Below, one piece after another: positions 1 through 10,887 of a stretch of DNA of 64,000 nt (within the stretch, counting starts at the first letter, position 1; every line of letters starts with the position of its first letter). The position numbers and the translations under genes are program-made. The notes beneath the pieces were generated by a model. The model was given only the letters and a program-made list of their open reading frames with translations, searched no databases and had not been told where the DNA came from. Source of the stretch: Metaphire vulgaris (Eukaryota; Annelida; Clitellata; Crassiclitellata; Megascolecidae); assembly GCA_018105865.1 (NCBI GenBank), contig CM030832.1, positions 20,772,019 to 20,836,018 on the forward strand, written 5' to 3'.

Positions 1-110
1 GAAGATAAAAGCTCAAGATAGAGAGGAGTGGCGACGCTGGAGTATGAAACATGTCTTTGGACAGTGCACCTGAAGAAGACTAAATTAATAAATTCTCATT
101 TTGAAACAAA
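1..110 (+). pseudogene. LINE C-terminal scrap
   Basis: A short frame reads KAQDREEWRRW and stops soon after. This resembles the end of LINE polyproteins of the DR..WRRL type. It is only the last few dozen residues and is cut by the window edge, so family assignment is not possible. Confidence 0.35.
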
Positions 111-259
111 AGGATTTATTTCAAATATATTCACTTCATGCTTTTGAGGTATGATGTTGTTTCATTTATGATACAATAACATAAAAATGAAAATTATTAT
201 GTCAAAGCACTATGGATGGTCTTCAAGGTCCAATCGATTTCTTTGCTTTGGTTTTGTGT

Positions 260-745
260 TCATTTTGACTGCCTTCTCGTGTGCAATCTGAAGGCCTTTG
301 CAGCTGTGAACTTCCAAAAACACAACAGATCTGTTTGGTTTTCCAATTCAATATGCGCTTCATTCGAAGTTCGAAAAGTGCCTCTTCTCTGTTCTAGCAT
401 ATCAGCAATCTTCATAATCTTACAAATACAAAGCCAACTTTCAAAAGGCAACTGTCTTATTTTGTTCTGCTTTTTGTTTCCAATACTGAAGCTTTAACCC
501 AAATGATGAAATCTTTTATCATATTGACGTTTTTACCTTGCAATTCTTTGTTTGATGTATTCACATACTCAAACATATCCGCTAAGTATGCAAGGTGTGC
601 AACCCATAAGGAGTTTAAAAATTTTTCTGCAAGAACATGCTTGTGATCAACCACAAAAATGTGAAATTCAGTTTTGAGAGCCCACACTTGGTTCTGAACA
701 TTTCCACATGAAAGCCACCTTCCTTCAGTAAGATCATTAAAAACA
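260..745 (-). pseudogene. hAT transposase remnant (ZBED/FAM200-like)
   Basis: Reading from 745 downward the frame contains LTEGRWLSCGNV, then FHIFVVDHKH, LAEKF, AHLAYLADMF and LQGKNVN. This is the conserved C-terminal half of hAT transposases related to domesticated ZBED and FAM200 proteins (TEVRWLSRGKV..., LAYLADIF..., LQGKN). A stop at about 457 and a frame change break it; a continuation is visible in another frame to 260. No terminal repeats were found next to it, so this is a fragment of a dead element. Confidence 0.75.
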
Positions 746-1755
746 TGAAAATCGGAATATGCTCATTACCCCATAAAAATTTCATATTACCCCATTTGGG
801 GATAATTTACCCCATTTCCCCGACCACTGGTCTAGGCCTAAAAGTAATACACAGCCGTAAAAAGGCAATTTTTGGTCGCAATTTGCTATTTTGTGAAAAA
901 CTGCACGTGAAATGCAAAAACTATTGTAATTTTAAAAATCAGTATATGTGAAAGCATAAAGAACAGTTACAGTTCTTCAAAAATTGAAAAGTGTGCAGCA
1001 CAGTGTTATACACACACAGAATTTTGCCTTTGCACTGTAACAAATAACTTAGAACTTTCTAGATACACAAAGTTAGCAAGAGTGAATTGTTAGATAGCCT
1101 TCTTTGACCCATTGTTGCAATTTTACTCTGCATAAAAGAGCTAGTAGCCAAATTTGATGCTCGATGTCACACATCTTGGAAGCAGCAAGACAGACTACAG
1201 GCATTTGTATCTTTTCAAATCTTGAAATTTTAAAGGTATTTATATTAAAAATATTGTATTTATTTGGAGTCTATAGCCTCATAGCATTTACATTTTTAAT
1301 CCATCTGGTTGCTAAATCCTACTATATTCTAATTTCTCATTTTGCTTCAAAATTATTTTTTTTATAAAATTGCCCATTAGTGCTCACTTGCTTACTTATT
1401 AGATGCAAGTACCAGTAAATTTTAAAAATTCTTGAATTTGTATAGCACCTTGATATTAATGAATGCTTAAGGCACGAGCCTTAAGCAGTATGCAGTGGTC
1501 CACACAAGTGAGTAGTGTTTGGCTGAAAAGCACAGAAAACTTGCTGCAATGCATAATATGCACCCAGACTTTGTGTTGATTTTTAAGGTAAATGTAAAAG
1601 TGTGCATTATGCACAAGATACTGGTAATATGGTAACACTGGGAGGGTGCTAATAATTAGATGATGTTAAATATATTGCTATAGTGACCTTTGTGTGCCAG
1701 TTATTGCTAAGTACATATGTATCATCTGTTTATGAATTATTTCTATATGATAGGA
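745..1755. other. No recognised gene; A/T-rich
   Basis: A T-rich stretch with no coding signal. A short tract at about 770-820 repeats the motif TTACCCCAT and could be the edge of an unidentified element. Nothing else recognised. Confidence 0.4.
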
Positions 1756-2175
1756 GGGGGCCATTGCATAATTATGTAATGCTGGAGGGTGGGGTCCTTG
1801 AAAGCATTATGAAATGTTATGTGGGTGGGTGTGAGCTTAGCGTTATATAACACTTTTAAAACTGAGTTGCCACTGGTAAAGAGCTACAGCTAGAAATTTG
1901 GGCATAGAGGTCATTATAAATAATTAATATACCAGTATGCCATCGAACAGGGAGACAGCATATTAAAGAGTCACATCTATATGCGTGTAGCATATTAATG
2001 ACAGCATATTTGTTACCTACTGCTGAGATGGGTCTATTGAAACATTACTAAATTGTTAAAGGGTGGGTGGGTGTACTAAATCATTACTAATCATTAACGT
2101 TATTACTCATTACAGGGTGGGCTGGTGGATCAAAAAAGGCTATTTCCAGCATTACGTAATTATGCAATGACCCCC
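1756..2175. mobile_element. MITE with ~30-bp inverted ends (family A)
   Basis: The ends GGGGGCCATTGCATAATTA and, read inward from 2175, GGGGGTCATTGCATAATTA form a near-perfect terminal inverted repeat of about 30 bp that runs on to GTAATGCTGG. The interior is non-coding with short GGGTGGG runs. The length of 420 bp equals the MITE at 36601-37020, whose ends share the CCATTnnnTTAnGTnA pattern. The target duplication is unclear (GGA left, AGG right). A Harbinger-type origin is a guess by analogy with the other two MITEs. Confidence 0.7.
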
Positions 2176-2179
2176 AGGC

Positions 2180-2638
2180 ATGCTGCTAGTTATTTCATAT
2201 AAAATTAGCTGTATTTTGTCAACAAAAGATATGCACATATCCAGGGTGACTGTGAGTTCTAAGCCTTCAAAACAATATTTTAAATCATACAATTTCAATA
2301 TTTTGATAGCCTATCATTGCCATGTCTGGTTTGCTCTCTTGAATTCTTTTGTATGGCATTGAAATCCTATACAGGTAGCTTCAGCAATCACAACACACAC
2401 ACATACACATAAATTAAGGTAAGCATGAATAGTTTGAAAGAACTTCAGGGCAACTTTAATCTTTATCAGGTTATTGATAAAATTGTATCTTGGGCACCAA
2501 TAACTTTTTCCATATAGACCTAATGCTGTGGATTGAACACCTTTAACAAAAAGAAGATTTTGTTGTTTAGAGAAAGTGTGTTTAATACTACAACAAAAAT
2601 TGACTGCCAAAAATTTTAATTCAGATTTGCCTGTATAT
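2180..2638. other. No recognised gene
   Basis: Ordinary intergenic or intronic-looking sequence with a short (CA)n run near 2391-2410. No conserved protein or element end was recognised. Confidence 0.4.
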
Positions 2639-3579
2639 CAGGGGTGCACAACCCGTGGCCCGCGAGCTACTGGTGGCCCACCGACGATTTTTTGTGGCCC
2701 GCGAACGTTTCCAGGATTTCAATGGAAAGTGGCCCCGAAGGCTTTAAAGTGGCCCCGAAGGTTTTCTTGCTTTCATATTAGCGCTACACTTTAAACCTTG
2801 TTATTATTATTTATTATTATTGTGCTCTTGCTGTTAAGGAATTTGCGAATTTCTGCTATCAGTTCAACAAAGCATTCTAAAATTCGTCCTCTGCTCTCTC
2901 TCACATCTGTGTAATATGGTATGTCATGGTAAGAGGCACCCGTCTCTTCTATAAATAACTTGAATTGATGGCGACTTAGACCCTTAGAACGAATGACATC
3001 TTCTGTAGCGCTAATATGAAAGCAAGAAAGCCTTTCGGGCCACTTTAAAGCCTTCGCGACTATTTGGAAGCACATACTTGTGTGAACAAACATATTCTGT
3101 AATGAAATTGAACAAAAATGTTCTAAGGTTCAGATTGAGTGCTCGGTTTTGAAAGTTGTAACAAGTGAACTGCCAAAAAATATGAATAAGATTGTTAAAG
3201 ACGTTCAGTCTCAACAACTCCATTGGGTATAAAAAGGCGATTGACCTTTGGGTTTTAAATTTTATGAATTAATCATTGAACATGGTCATAGTATTTTTTG
3301 ATTAACAAGACCTTAACCTTTAATTCTACATTAAAATTACAGTACTAAGCACTTCGATTTCATTTGTCCCTACTGGATTGATTGTATTCATCAGAAATTC
3401 TATTAATTCCATTAGTCCTGTCGAAATAAATTTTATCCATAACCATAATAAATATTGTTATCAATGTATAGGGCCTACTGTCAACGTACCACTTCTGCAT
3501 TAGAAAAAGCGCATGTGGCCCGCGGAGTCTCGGAACCGAAAAATGTGGCCCTTCATCCTTAAAAGGTTGTGCACCCCTG
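2639..3579 (-). mobile_element. hAT element with 8-bp TSD and transposase remnant
   Basis: The ends CAGGGGTGCACAACC (2639) and the same sequence inverted ending at 3579 form the terminal inverted repeat, typical of hAT. An exact 8-bp target duplication, CTGTATAT, flanks it at 2631-2638 and 3580-3587. Inside, the minus strand at about 2820-3003 encodes IRSKGLSRHQF, then YYTDVRESRGRI, matching the hAT transposase region IRSRGLNHRQF...YYTEVRWLSRGKV with the core Trp-Leu lost. Two internal segments (2733-2785 and 3009-3065) are inverted copies of each other, so part of the element can fold back. It is internally deleted and non-autonomous. Confidence 0.88.
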
Positions 3580-3848
3580 CTGTATATGCAGGGGTGGTTC
3601 CATGTTGGGGATGACTGGGGATGCATCCCCATCAAGAATGCGTCTTCAATGGAAGATGATTGTCTAAACGGATTAACCTTGATGTCAGTGATGGGCAACT
3701 AACTAAAAACATGAGCTAAATTATAACTAAATTTAAACTAAAAATAAATAGTTAGACTTTTAGTTACAAACTAACTTTTAAAAACAGTTAACTAAACTAA
3801 AAAAATATAGTTAAACTTTTTGTAACTAATTTTACAACTATTTTCCTA

Positions 3849-5400
3849 CAACAACTTTCCTACTGAAGGAGCTTCTCGATCCGTTGTTAAACTTTATCAC
3901 GAACATGATAAATATCTCGCTAGAGAAAGCGCACCTCCCGCCGTCCGAGAAAACTTCGATTATTTTTCCTCGCATGAAGAAACAAAGCCTGGATCCTTAT
4001 GAACTCTCAAATTATAGACCTATATCAAATTTATCCTTCATCTCAAAGACCATTGAGAAAATTGTTGCAAACAGGATTCATTCGCATTTAATGGGCTACT
4101 CCTGAAGACGCAATCAGCCTATCGCAAATTTCACTCGACCGAAATCGCGCTTCTTCATATCTTATCGGACATCTATGATGCAGTGGACAGTGGAAAAGTG
4201 ACAACGATGTTGCTACTTGATCTGTCCGCGGCTTTTGATTGCATAGACCATCAGATTCTTATCTCAAGACTGGAATTGAGATTTGGTATTAGTGGAATCG
4301 CACTTGAGTGGATAACATCATACTTAACCGATCGGACATCGAAAGTCATCTATGACTCTATTTCATCAAACTCCAGAGACATGCTATATGGCGTCCCACA
4401 TGGCTCGATCCTAGGCCCGTTACTGTTTGTGCTGTTCGTCAGCGAACTGGAAGATGTTATTCGACTTCATCACCTGAACTCTCATTTCTATGCTGATGAC
4501 ATTCAGTTGTATCACTCACATCGCACTGATGAAATGGAAGTAACTACAGATACAATTACGGCCTGTACATCGGACATTGACATCACACAGGCTTCACACG
4601 AACTTACTCAAGTTAAACCCTCAGAAATCTGAATTGATCTGCTTTGGTAGTAAAACTCATCTTGAGAAATTTCACCAGCATAAATCTGGGCTCGGTGCAA
4701 ATTTTTAGATCGAAGCTAGTTCGAAATCTTGGAATCCTGTTGGATGAAAACTTAACCATGACACATCATGTCTCGCACCTGGTCTCGACATGTTTCTTTG
4801 AATTACGAAACTTAAGAGTGATTGCCTCATCAATGTCAAGTGATACTGCTGAAGCACTGGTCCATGCCTGGATTAGTACGAGGCTGGACTATTGTAATAG
4901 TCTCCTCTTCCAAATCACTGAAGCCCAAATAAAACGTCTCCAGGCGGTGCAGAACTCGGCGGCGAGACTGATCACAGGTACCAGACGAAATGAACACATT
5001 ACACCAATCTTGCGTGAACTGCACTGGCTTCCGGTCAGAAAGAGGATACACTACAAACTGATCTCTCTTGTCGACAAGTGCTTGCGAGGGGAATCTCCGG
5101 ATTATCTAATCCAGAATTGTAAACTTCTTTGCTCGACAAATCAGAGCACATGCCTGCGGTCTGATGACACAAGGAAGCTTGTCTCCCACAGGACTTCCAC
5201 TAAAATGGGAGACAGGTCGTTTAGGATCGCAGGACCAAACGTGTGGAACTCTCTTCCTCCAGACCTTCGTGATGCTTCTCCATCCCGTGTTGTCTTTCTA
5301 TCTCAGCTAAAGACATATATGTTTGAGAGTTTTAGTTGACTGCAGCGGCGCTTTGGTGCCACAAAGGGCCTAGAAGTATATTTATCTAATCTAATCTAAT
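3849..5400 (+). pseudogene. LINE reverse transcriptase (L2/CR1-like), nested in a hAT
   Basis: A 5'-truncated non-LTR retrotransposon. In order: NYRPISNLSF, QSAYRKFHST, LLDLSAAFDCIDH, GVPHGSILGPLL, FYADDIQLYHS (the RT catalytic YADD near 4490), then LDYCNSLLF, HITPILRELHWLPV and FRIAGPNVWNSLPPDLRD. This is the usual order of L2/CR1-type elements from RT to the conserved C-terminus. At least two frame changes (near 4105 and 4632) disable it. The 3' end is (CTAAT)n, and CTATTTTCCTA (3838-3848) against CTATTTCCTA (5401-5410) looks like its target duplication. Confidence 0.88.
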
Positions 5401-5824
5401 CTATTTCCTAGGTACCAGGTATGCATTCATGAAAACATAGATGATGCTCGCAACATGAACATATCAGTCAATGAACCATTGAAATCATTAATTATTGTCT
5501 ATTTAATATTTAAGTCCTAATCTAGACTGCAGGAACACAAGTTTGTCAATGGGAGACTTATTTTCCAAAACGTTCACCAGGCGGCGACACGGGATAACAC
5601 GGTCCATTAATTAAGTGCTCCACATCTTGCTGCAGCAGTTTATATTGGAAAACTATTCAAGTTTAAGTTTGTTTTGACAACATAAGGACCAGCAGCTTAC
5701 AGTTTGAAATATGTTTGGTTCAGTGCTTGGTATTTCTGCAATCAATCAGTTTTTATGGTATTGATAAAGTTATGAAACTTGCACAGAACAAAACAAAAGT
5801 TTAACTCAGCAAACTGTTTGGCGC

Positions 5825-6240
5825 TATTGCTTTTTATTATTATTTCTCATTATTTTATTGTATTCTTATTTGTTTTTTATTTATCTTAATTCAATTTAAT
5901 TTTTCATATATTTTTGTTATTTTATTTATTATTATTTATTTTTATTATTTATTTAATATTTAAAACTATTTTGCTATTTTTATTATTATTCATTTTATTA
6001 CATTAGTTTATTATTATTGTTTTATTTAATTATTTTATTTTTTATTTATTAGATTTTTATTTATTAGATTTTTGTTTATTACCTTGTATTTATTTAATAT
6101 TTAATTTTTATATATTTTATTCTTATCTATTTTTAATAATTTTAAAATAGAATTTTAATAAATTTATTTTATTTTATTTATTTTTTTAATATTATTTTAA
6201 TTTTTATATTTTACTTTTTATTGAAATTTTTTAAAATTCC
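5825..6240. repeat. T/A low-complexity tract
   Basis: About 400 bp made almost only of TTTATT and TTATTA words with no coding potential. It lies inside the hAT element at 3686-6952. Confidence 0.8.
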
Positions 6241-7259
6241 TGTCATTGGCTTTAAGGCTGCAATACAAATGAGTCATGTATTTATTTGGAACAGTCAATT
6301 CTGGCCGACTGACAATTACATTTATTAGTACTGACTAGCACAGTTGACAATAATATTAAATTCCTCTGTCAATATATTATTCAAGTTATTGCCATGAGAA
6401 AGAGCTCGTGATAAGCTAGTGCAATGCGCCAAGTTCGCGGGCAACAGAATGTCGTGTTTACTTATTTACTTATTGATAACAAATACGTGCCGTTGGATTA
6501 ATTCCTTATTCCGTTCAGACAGCTTCTAATTTCCCTTCCTCAACTCTCCTTTAACTGGAGATATTCATTTCTCCGTAATTTGCCATTAGTTTGTTTACTT
6601 TTAATAATCAAAACTTTAGAAACATGTGTTAACAACTTGAATCTCGGTGCTTGGACCGCATTGTCCTGTGGTGCCGCCCTGGTGAATGATTGGCACACTA
6701 GATTCAGAGTCTCCCATTGTGTTTGTAAAAAAACGACCCAGAAAATAATAGATTGAAATGGGACTGTTATTGAGAAATCGGGACAACAACTAAAAAGTTT
6801 TAGTTAAACTATTTAGTTATTAACTAACATTTTTCAGTTAAACTATCATTTTAACTAAACTATTTATATTTAATTAAACTATGAAGATAACTAAAAACAT
6901 TTAGTTAAACTTTTAGTTAGTAACTAATTAGTTAACTAGTTGCCCATCACTGCTTGATGTATATCCATAAAGACATGGACATATCCATAGACAATGTCAT
7001 TGACAAATTTGCTTCCAATAATAGAAAATTTGATTTTGCACTATGACTTTGTACAATCAGACTAAAATGGCTGTTATACATTGTAATTCTGAACATTATA
7101 TTTATAAATCAAATCTACATATATTTATAAACCGTTACATATAATTCCTTTGACAATTGGCAAGATCTTCCTAGAAATTCATTGCATCCCCCCACCAACT
7201 TCTTAGAAATTCATTGCATCCCCCCACCAAGAGTTCTTGGAAGCGCCACTGTTCATACA

Positions 7260-7610
7260 AGTTAGATCATACGACCTTTATAACTATTAGCCAGCATGTT
7301 AGCCACTAGACCTGTGGCATTGATACTAGCTGCTAGGCATTGCCAGGACAGTGTATCAAAGAAGTCAACAACAGGTATTTGTCATACAGTTTTATCATCT
7401 TGCAATAAAGTTGAATAAACTATCACTACAAATGATGTCAATAGCACTATGGGGCCGAAAAACCTGTCATTTTAATGAGGATGTCATTCAGTCAGATAGA
7501 AGTGTATCCATCTAACTGAAATGGAAATGGTCCATCACTGATGTGTCGAAACATGGGAGCTGGGTCATTGTTAAGAGGTGTCGTTATAACGAGGCTGTAC
7601 TACTACAGTT
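7260..7610. other. Possible pogo-like MITE remnant next to the BACE exon
   Basis: Between 7450 and 7610 the strings ACCTGTCATTTTAATGAGG and, in inverse sense, AGCCTCGTTATAACGACACC resemble weak inverted ends of the pogo/Tigger kind. The match is loose and no TA duplication can be fixed. Otherwise nothing recognised. Confidence 0.3.
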
Positions 7611-7623
7611 TACAAGTACTAAC

Positions 7624-7770
7624 GTTCTTTGTAATATGGTCCCCGGACAAATGAAACAGAACCACGGTTGCTGGTATCATGACAAGCTGTTGTGCCAAAA
7701 CCAAGTCTTGAAGCTTCTCGATCAAATACAATGTAAAAGCCTTCCATGACTACAGCACCAACCACAGTTC
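7624..7770 (-). CDS. BACE: BACE-like aspartic protease, last catalytic-domain exon
   Basis: Encodes TVVGAVVMEGFYIVFDRE...LGFGTTACHD, matching BACE1 TVMGAVIMEGFYVVFDRA...IGFAVSACHV. This is the end of the catalytic domain. The Cys of ACHD is the next conserved disulfide Cys. The acceptor is TTTGTATAG before 7770, in phase with the 9944-10181 exon. The 3' border is less certain: GTTAGT after 7624 is a plausible donor, and without it a stop codon follows within a few residues. I found no exon to the left encoding the membrane-proximal Cys, transmembrane helix and cytoplasmic tail. It may lie outside the window or be too diverged to see. Confidence 0.88.
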
Positions 7771-7779
7771 CTATACAAA

Positions 7780-8180
7780 TATTTCCAAGTGTTAATTTTA
7801 AATCCCAAATTGTATATTTAAAATTTGAACAGGTGCTTCAGATTAATTATATCACAGAAGTAAATAGATTCACAATAATAAATTTTAAATTAATTTTCAA
7901 ATATTTCACATAATCAACTCTAAGAAGTACCATTTGTTTCAGCTTTTTCTTGTAAAATCTTGATTCCAGCCACTATTGTTGAGCCAGAAGAATGAATCAC
8001 TATTATTTATTGAATGCAGCAAGAAAATTCTTTCAAATGCATGCCTGTGGGTACAATTTTTGGTTTTCAATACATGGAATTATTAAAGTAAATTGTACAT
8101 TCTATGAAAAATGAAGTGGCATACTAGAAAATAAAGAAAGCAGCACAGAGGCAATTGCACAATGATATATGTATATTATT
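7780..8180. other. Intronic sequence, nothing recognised
   Basis: A/T-rich intron of the BACE-like gene between its exons at 7624-7770 and 9944-10181. No element end or coding signal was seen. Confidence 0.5.
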
Positions 8181-8530
8181 ATTCCAGGACAATTTGTATA
8201 GCGCTGTATGCAGAGTTTAAAATACCAAAATCAAAAGCGCTTTGACAACATTGACATGTCAATGTGGGTCAGAAGGTAGCGATGTTAAAAATCCACTCTG
8301 ATGATGGAATGAACTTTGCTGCCGTGAAGAAGTCCGGTGCTACGTCCTTGAGAAGCGCCCTTCAGAGAAAAACAGCCACAGACATGCCAACAAGGAACGG
8401 AAGATGATGTTACAAGTCTGCAAGTTGTTAATAAGACGTGGAAGCTTCCAGCGGTGAAATCCAAAAAGAAACAGTCTTTCGCGAGAGAATAGTTCGTCGT
8501 CGAAATTGGTAAATCCGACAAAGATGGAAA
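8181..8530 (-). repeat. SINE-like or truncated LINE 3' repeat
   Basis: In minus orientation the 3' end reads GTCAAAGCGCTTTTG, then AGCGCTATACAAATTGTC and an AATAAT-rich tail. This is the same 3' signature as the LINE-C copies and the repeat at 43560-43625. Its 5' part shares GGTAAATCCGAC and other words with the repeat at 28498-29212. No RT is present. A SINE using a LINE-C-type tail is the simplest reading. Confidence 0.5.
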
Positions 8531-8847
8531 ATCCAGCGAAGTATAGTAGGCCTAAATTAAATATCTTGTCTTGCCTAGTAAAGAGTAATTTGACTAATAT
8601 TTCCAGTATTAACTCTTCGGTTGACATGTTGTTTTCACAGAATTTACCCCACAACAGTTTCCAAAAATATTTTAAATCAAATATCACAGCAATATTGACA
8701 ATGTATATATAAATTGAAAGGGTTTTTGATTATCTATATGAATATGAAAAGAAATACAAATTTATAAAACTAAAAAATTAAAATTGGACTTTGAAGTTCA
8801 TAAAATTTTTTTACCAGCAACAACACAGTGTAAGTAAGCTATCTGCA

Positions 8848-9180
8848 ACATGTACACATATGTTATAAACATTTTAAAAATTATATATAGATGTATAAAT
8901 GTCATATTTTAGTTTACAGAGAATTTTGTGTGAAAGGTCTCAAAGCAATTATGACACATGTATTTTTTAGACTTGTCACAAAAGTTCCTAAAGAGTTTTG
9001 TCAGCAACAAGATATTATTAGCAAACTAAGATATTATTAGAAAACTATCTCAAACATGTACACATATGTAATAGACATTAAAATTATATAAAATGTGATA
9101 TTTTAGTTTAGAAAGGATCTTGTGTGAAAGGTGTCAAAGCAATTGTGACATACATATTTTTGACACATGTCACAAAAGCA
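8848..9180. repeat. Two diverged tandem copies, ~200-bp period
   Basis: The segment ACATGTACACATATGT...TTTTAGTTTA...TTGTGTGAAAGG...TCAAAGCAATT.TGACA occurs at about 8848-8990 and again at about 9050-9180. The copies differ by small deletions. No coding content. Confidence 0.65.
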
Positions 9181-9199
9181 GACTTTTTTTGTACTGCCC

Positions 9200-9930
9200 A
9201 GCAGAATGTTTTCATTTTCGTTGCCATCGGGCCTCAAAATTCCCATGTCATTGAAACTTACCATTTTTATTTTTATCGCCAAAAGTTCCTTAGTTGAATA
9301 AAACTTCTGCCCCGTGTATAGACGGGTATTTAAAATTTAAATGCCAGAAGGACCACAAATCTTGCCAACAAATTGATATATTTTCGCAGTCAAACTGACG
9401 AAATAAACCGTTTTTTCGCATGTTTTAGAAGCAAAAGCATGTTGGCTTTCACTGGAATAACCCTGGATCCTAAATATAAAGGTCTATATTTAGAAATGGG
9501 TGCATTTTTTATGTGCAGTCGAAAACGACCGCAATGGCTGCGTAAGAGTTAAAACATCATTTCATGTGCTCTACATGGTTGTTGGCATTCACACTATTAA
9601 GGGATGGTTGCTAACCCTTGATTTTTCCCTAATTTTATTTCCTGAAGTGACCCCATGGTGGAAAGGACCAAAGTCAAGGGCACTTAACAAATCTCACTTG
9701 AATGAGATGTGAAACAAGTGAGTTTTCAGATTCTACTACAGAAACCATTCAAGCATCGCAATATACAATACTAAGACAGTAGTTGTGAATATCATAGGCA
9801 CTATTCTGATCAGTAACATTTATTTGAAATCTTGAGCATCTTTCCAAATTTTGGCAATTTCCCACTGTCAGGCATCAAATGTATCTATAATTAACATACC
9901 GGATTACCGGTATATGCAATGTTATAAAAA
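9200..9930. other. Intronic sequence, nothing recognised
   Basis: Intron of the BACE-like gene. No recognisable element borders and no coding similarity seen. Confidence 0.45.
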
Positions 9931-9943
9931 AATTAATCCATAC

Positions 9944-10181
9944 CTAAGTCAGATGGTGCTATAGAGAATTTGTAGCAGACATTTTCAGCTGTAAACTGGG
10001 TATCCTCATTTTTCATCTGTCGCAAGTAATTATGAGGTGATATAACTAAATCAATTGACAAATTATAAGAAGCTGAAAAAGTCATGGTTACAGTTGGAAA
10101 ACTTTCCCAAGGAATTTTGTCATTCTTCCAGCATAGCAACTCGAGGCTTTTCCAAAATTTCTTTGGTATGAAAACCATATT
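9944..10181 (-). CDS. BACE: BACE-like aspartic protease, C-terminal lobe exon
   Basis: Seventy-nine codons plus one base. It includes FWKSLELLCW, IPWESFP, VISPHNYLR and CYKFSIAPS, which align in order with BACE1 FWLGEQLVCW, TPWNIFP, ILPQQYLR and CYKFAISQS. The two Cys residues match a disulfide pair of BACE1. The acceptor is TTTTGTAG before 10181 and the donor is GTATGG after 9944. The exon ends in phase 1 after a Leu codon, and the next exon begins in the matching phase. The frame is intact. The 5' border lies only about 10 bp from the truncated 3' end of the gypsy-type element in the adjoining intron. Confidence 0.92.
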
Positions 10182-10189
10182 CTACAAAA

Positions 10190-10560
10190 GGCATTAGAAA
10201 CGAATCATCGCAAGTAATAGCATTCACATGACGAAAATCAGTCCATAACGATCAGAACCATCTGATTTCTTAACTACAACAATAGGTGCAGCCCACTCCG
10301 AGTTTGACTCTTCAATAATTCCCAACTTCAATAATTCCGAAATTTCCCTCAACTTTTTTCAATTTCTCAGGATTCATTCTATAAGCTTTTTGAGCCACAG
10401 GTTTAGCCCCTTCTACTAACTTAATCTTGTGCTTAACCAATTTAGTACAACCAGGCTTAGTTGTAAACACATCACCAAAAGGTTTTAACACATTAAATAA
10501 TTCAGACTTCAAACTCGAATCCAATTGTGACTTATCAACAAAATCTTGCAACACCACAAT
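10190..10560 (-). pseudogene. Gypsy-type reverse transcriptase, N-terminal fragment
   Basis: The frame includes FGDVFTTKPGCTKLVKHKI, then PVAQKAYRMNPEKL and, after a frame break, ESNSEWAAPIVVVKKSDGS. These are the opening motifs of Ty3/gypsy RT (the FSDKPG...T..V.H.I region, P.RQ.PYR, and the S.WASPIV.V.KKDGS motif). The catalytic YVDD part is missing because the element stops about 10 bp from the BACE exon border. It lies 3' of the integrase on the same strand, which is not the usual gypsy order. Described only as a broken copy. Confidence 0.75.
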
Positions 10561-10887
10561 CCACCGATTTATCCACCTCTAAAAAATCTTAAGGATATTT
10601 ACATTCACAAAATTCCTCATAATTAACCTTATCGGACATTACTTTAGAACACAACACAGACACTGTATTCTGCTTAATACAACTCAAATAAACTTCAACC
10701 TTAATAACTGACTTACAGCTATTTGTATAATCCTTAAAATTTACCTTATTTACACTTTCATCAAAATCTGCAAAATTAACTTCAACCTTCATTGTCTCTT
10801 GAATCAATTCTCACCATCAAATCAGAACATAACACAGAAAAATCACATTGCTCATATCTCTTCATCAAATTTACATGACAACTACGC

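Larger units (their letters stand above)
3686..6952. mobile_element. hAT element (CAGTGATGGGCAACTA ends) with perfect TSD
   Basis: Terminal inverted repeats CAGTGATGGGCAACTA begin at 3686 and end at 6952. An exact 8-bp target duplication CTTGATGT lies at 3678-3685 and 6953-6960. The subterminal 170 bp on each side is dense in TTTAGTTA/TAACTAAA motifs. No hAT transposase is visible, so this is non-autonomous. The interior holds a nested LINE (3849-5400), a 400-bp T/A low-complexity tract and about 500 bp of unassigned sequence. The LINE is younger than this element. Confidence 0.9.
3589..7251. mobile_element. Probable outer hAT element (GGATGCATCCCC type ends)
   Basis: The left end CAGGGGTGGTTCCA and the right end, read inward, CAGTGGCGCTTCCA share 10 of 14 positions, and both sides carry runs of GGGGATGCA/TGCATCCCC. 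This looks like a hAT terminal inverted repeat. The flanking 8-mers (TGTATATG and TTCATACA) do not match, so no target duplication supports it. It would contain the younger hAT at 3686-6952. Confidence 0.45.

Noticed and set aside
7270..7390. Minus-strand open stretch (DFFDTLSWQC...) as the BACE transmembrane exon
   Set aside because: No hydrophobic helix of sufficient length, no basic stop-transfer segment, and no convincing acceptor in the required phase.
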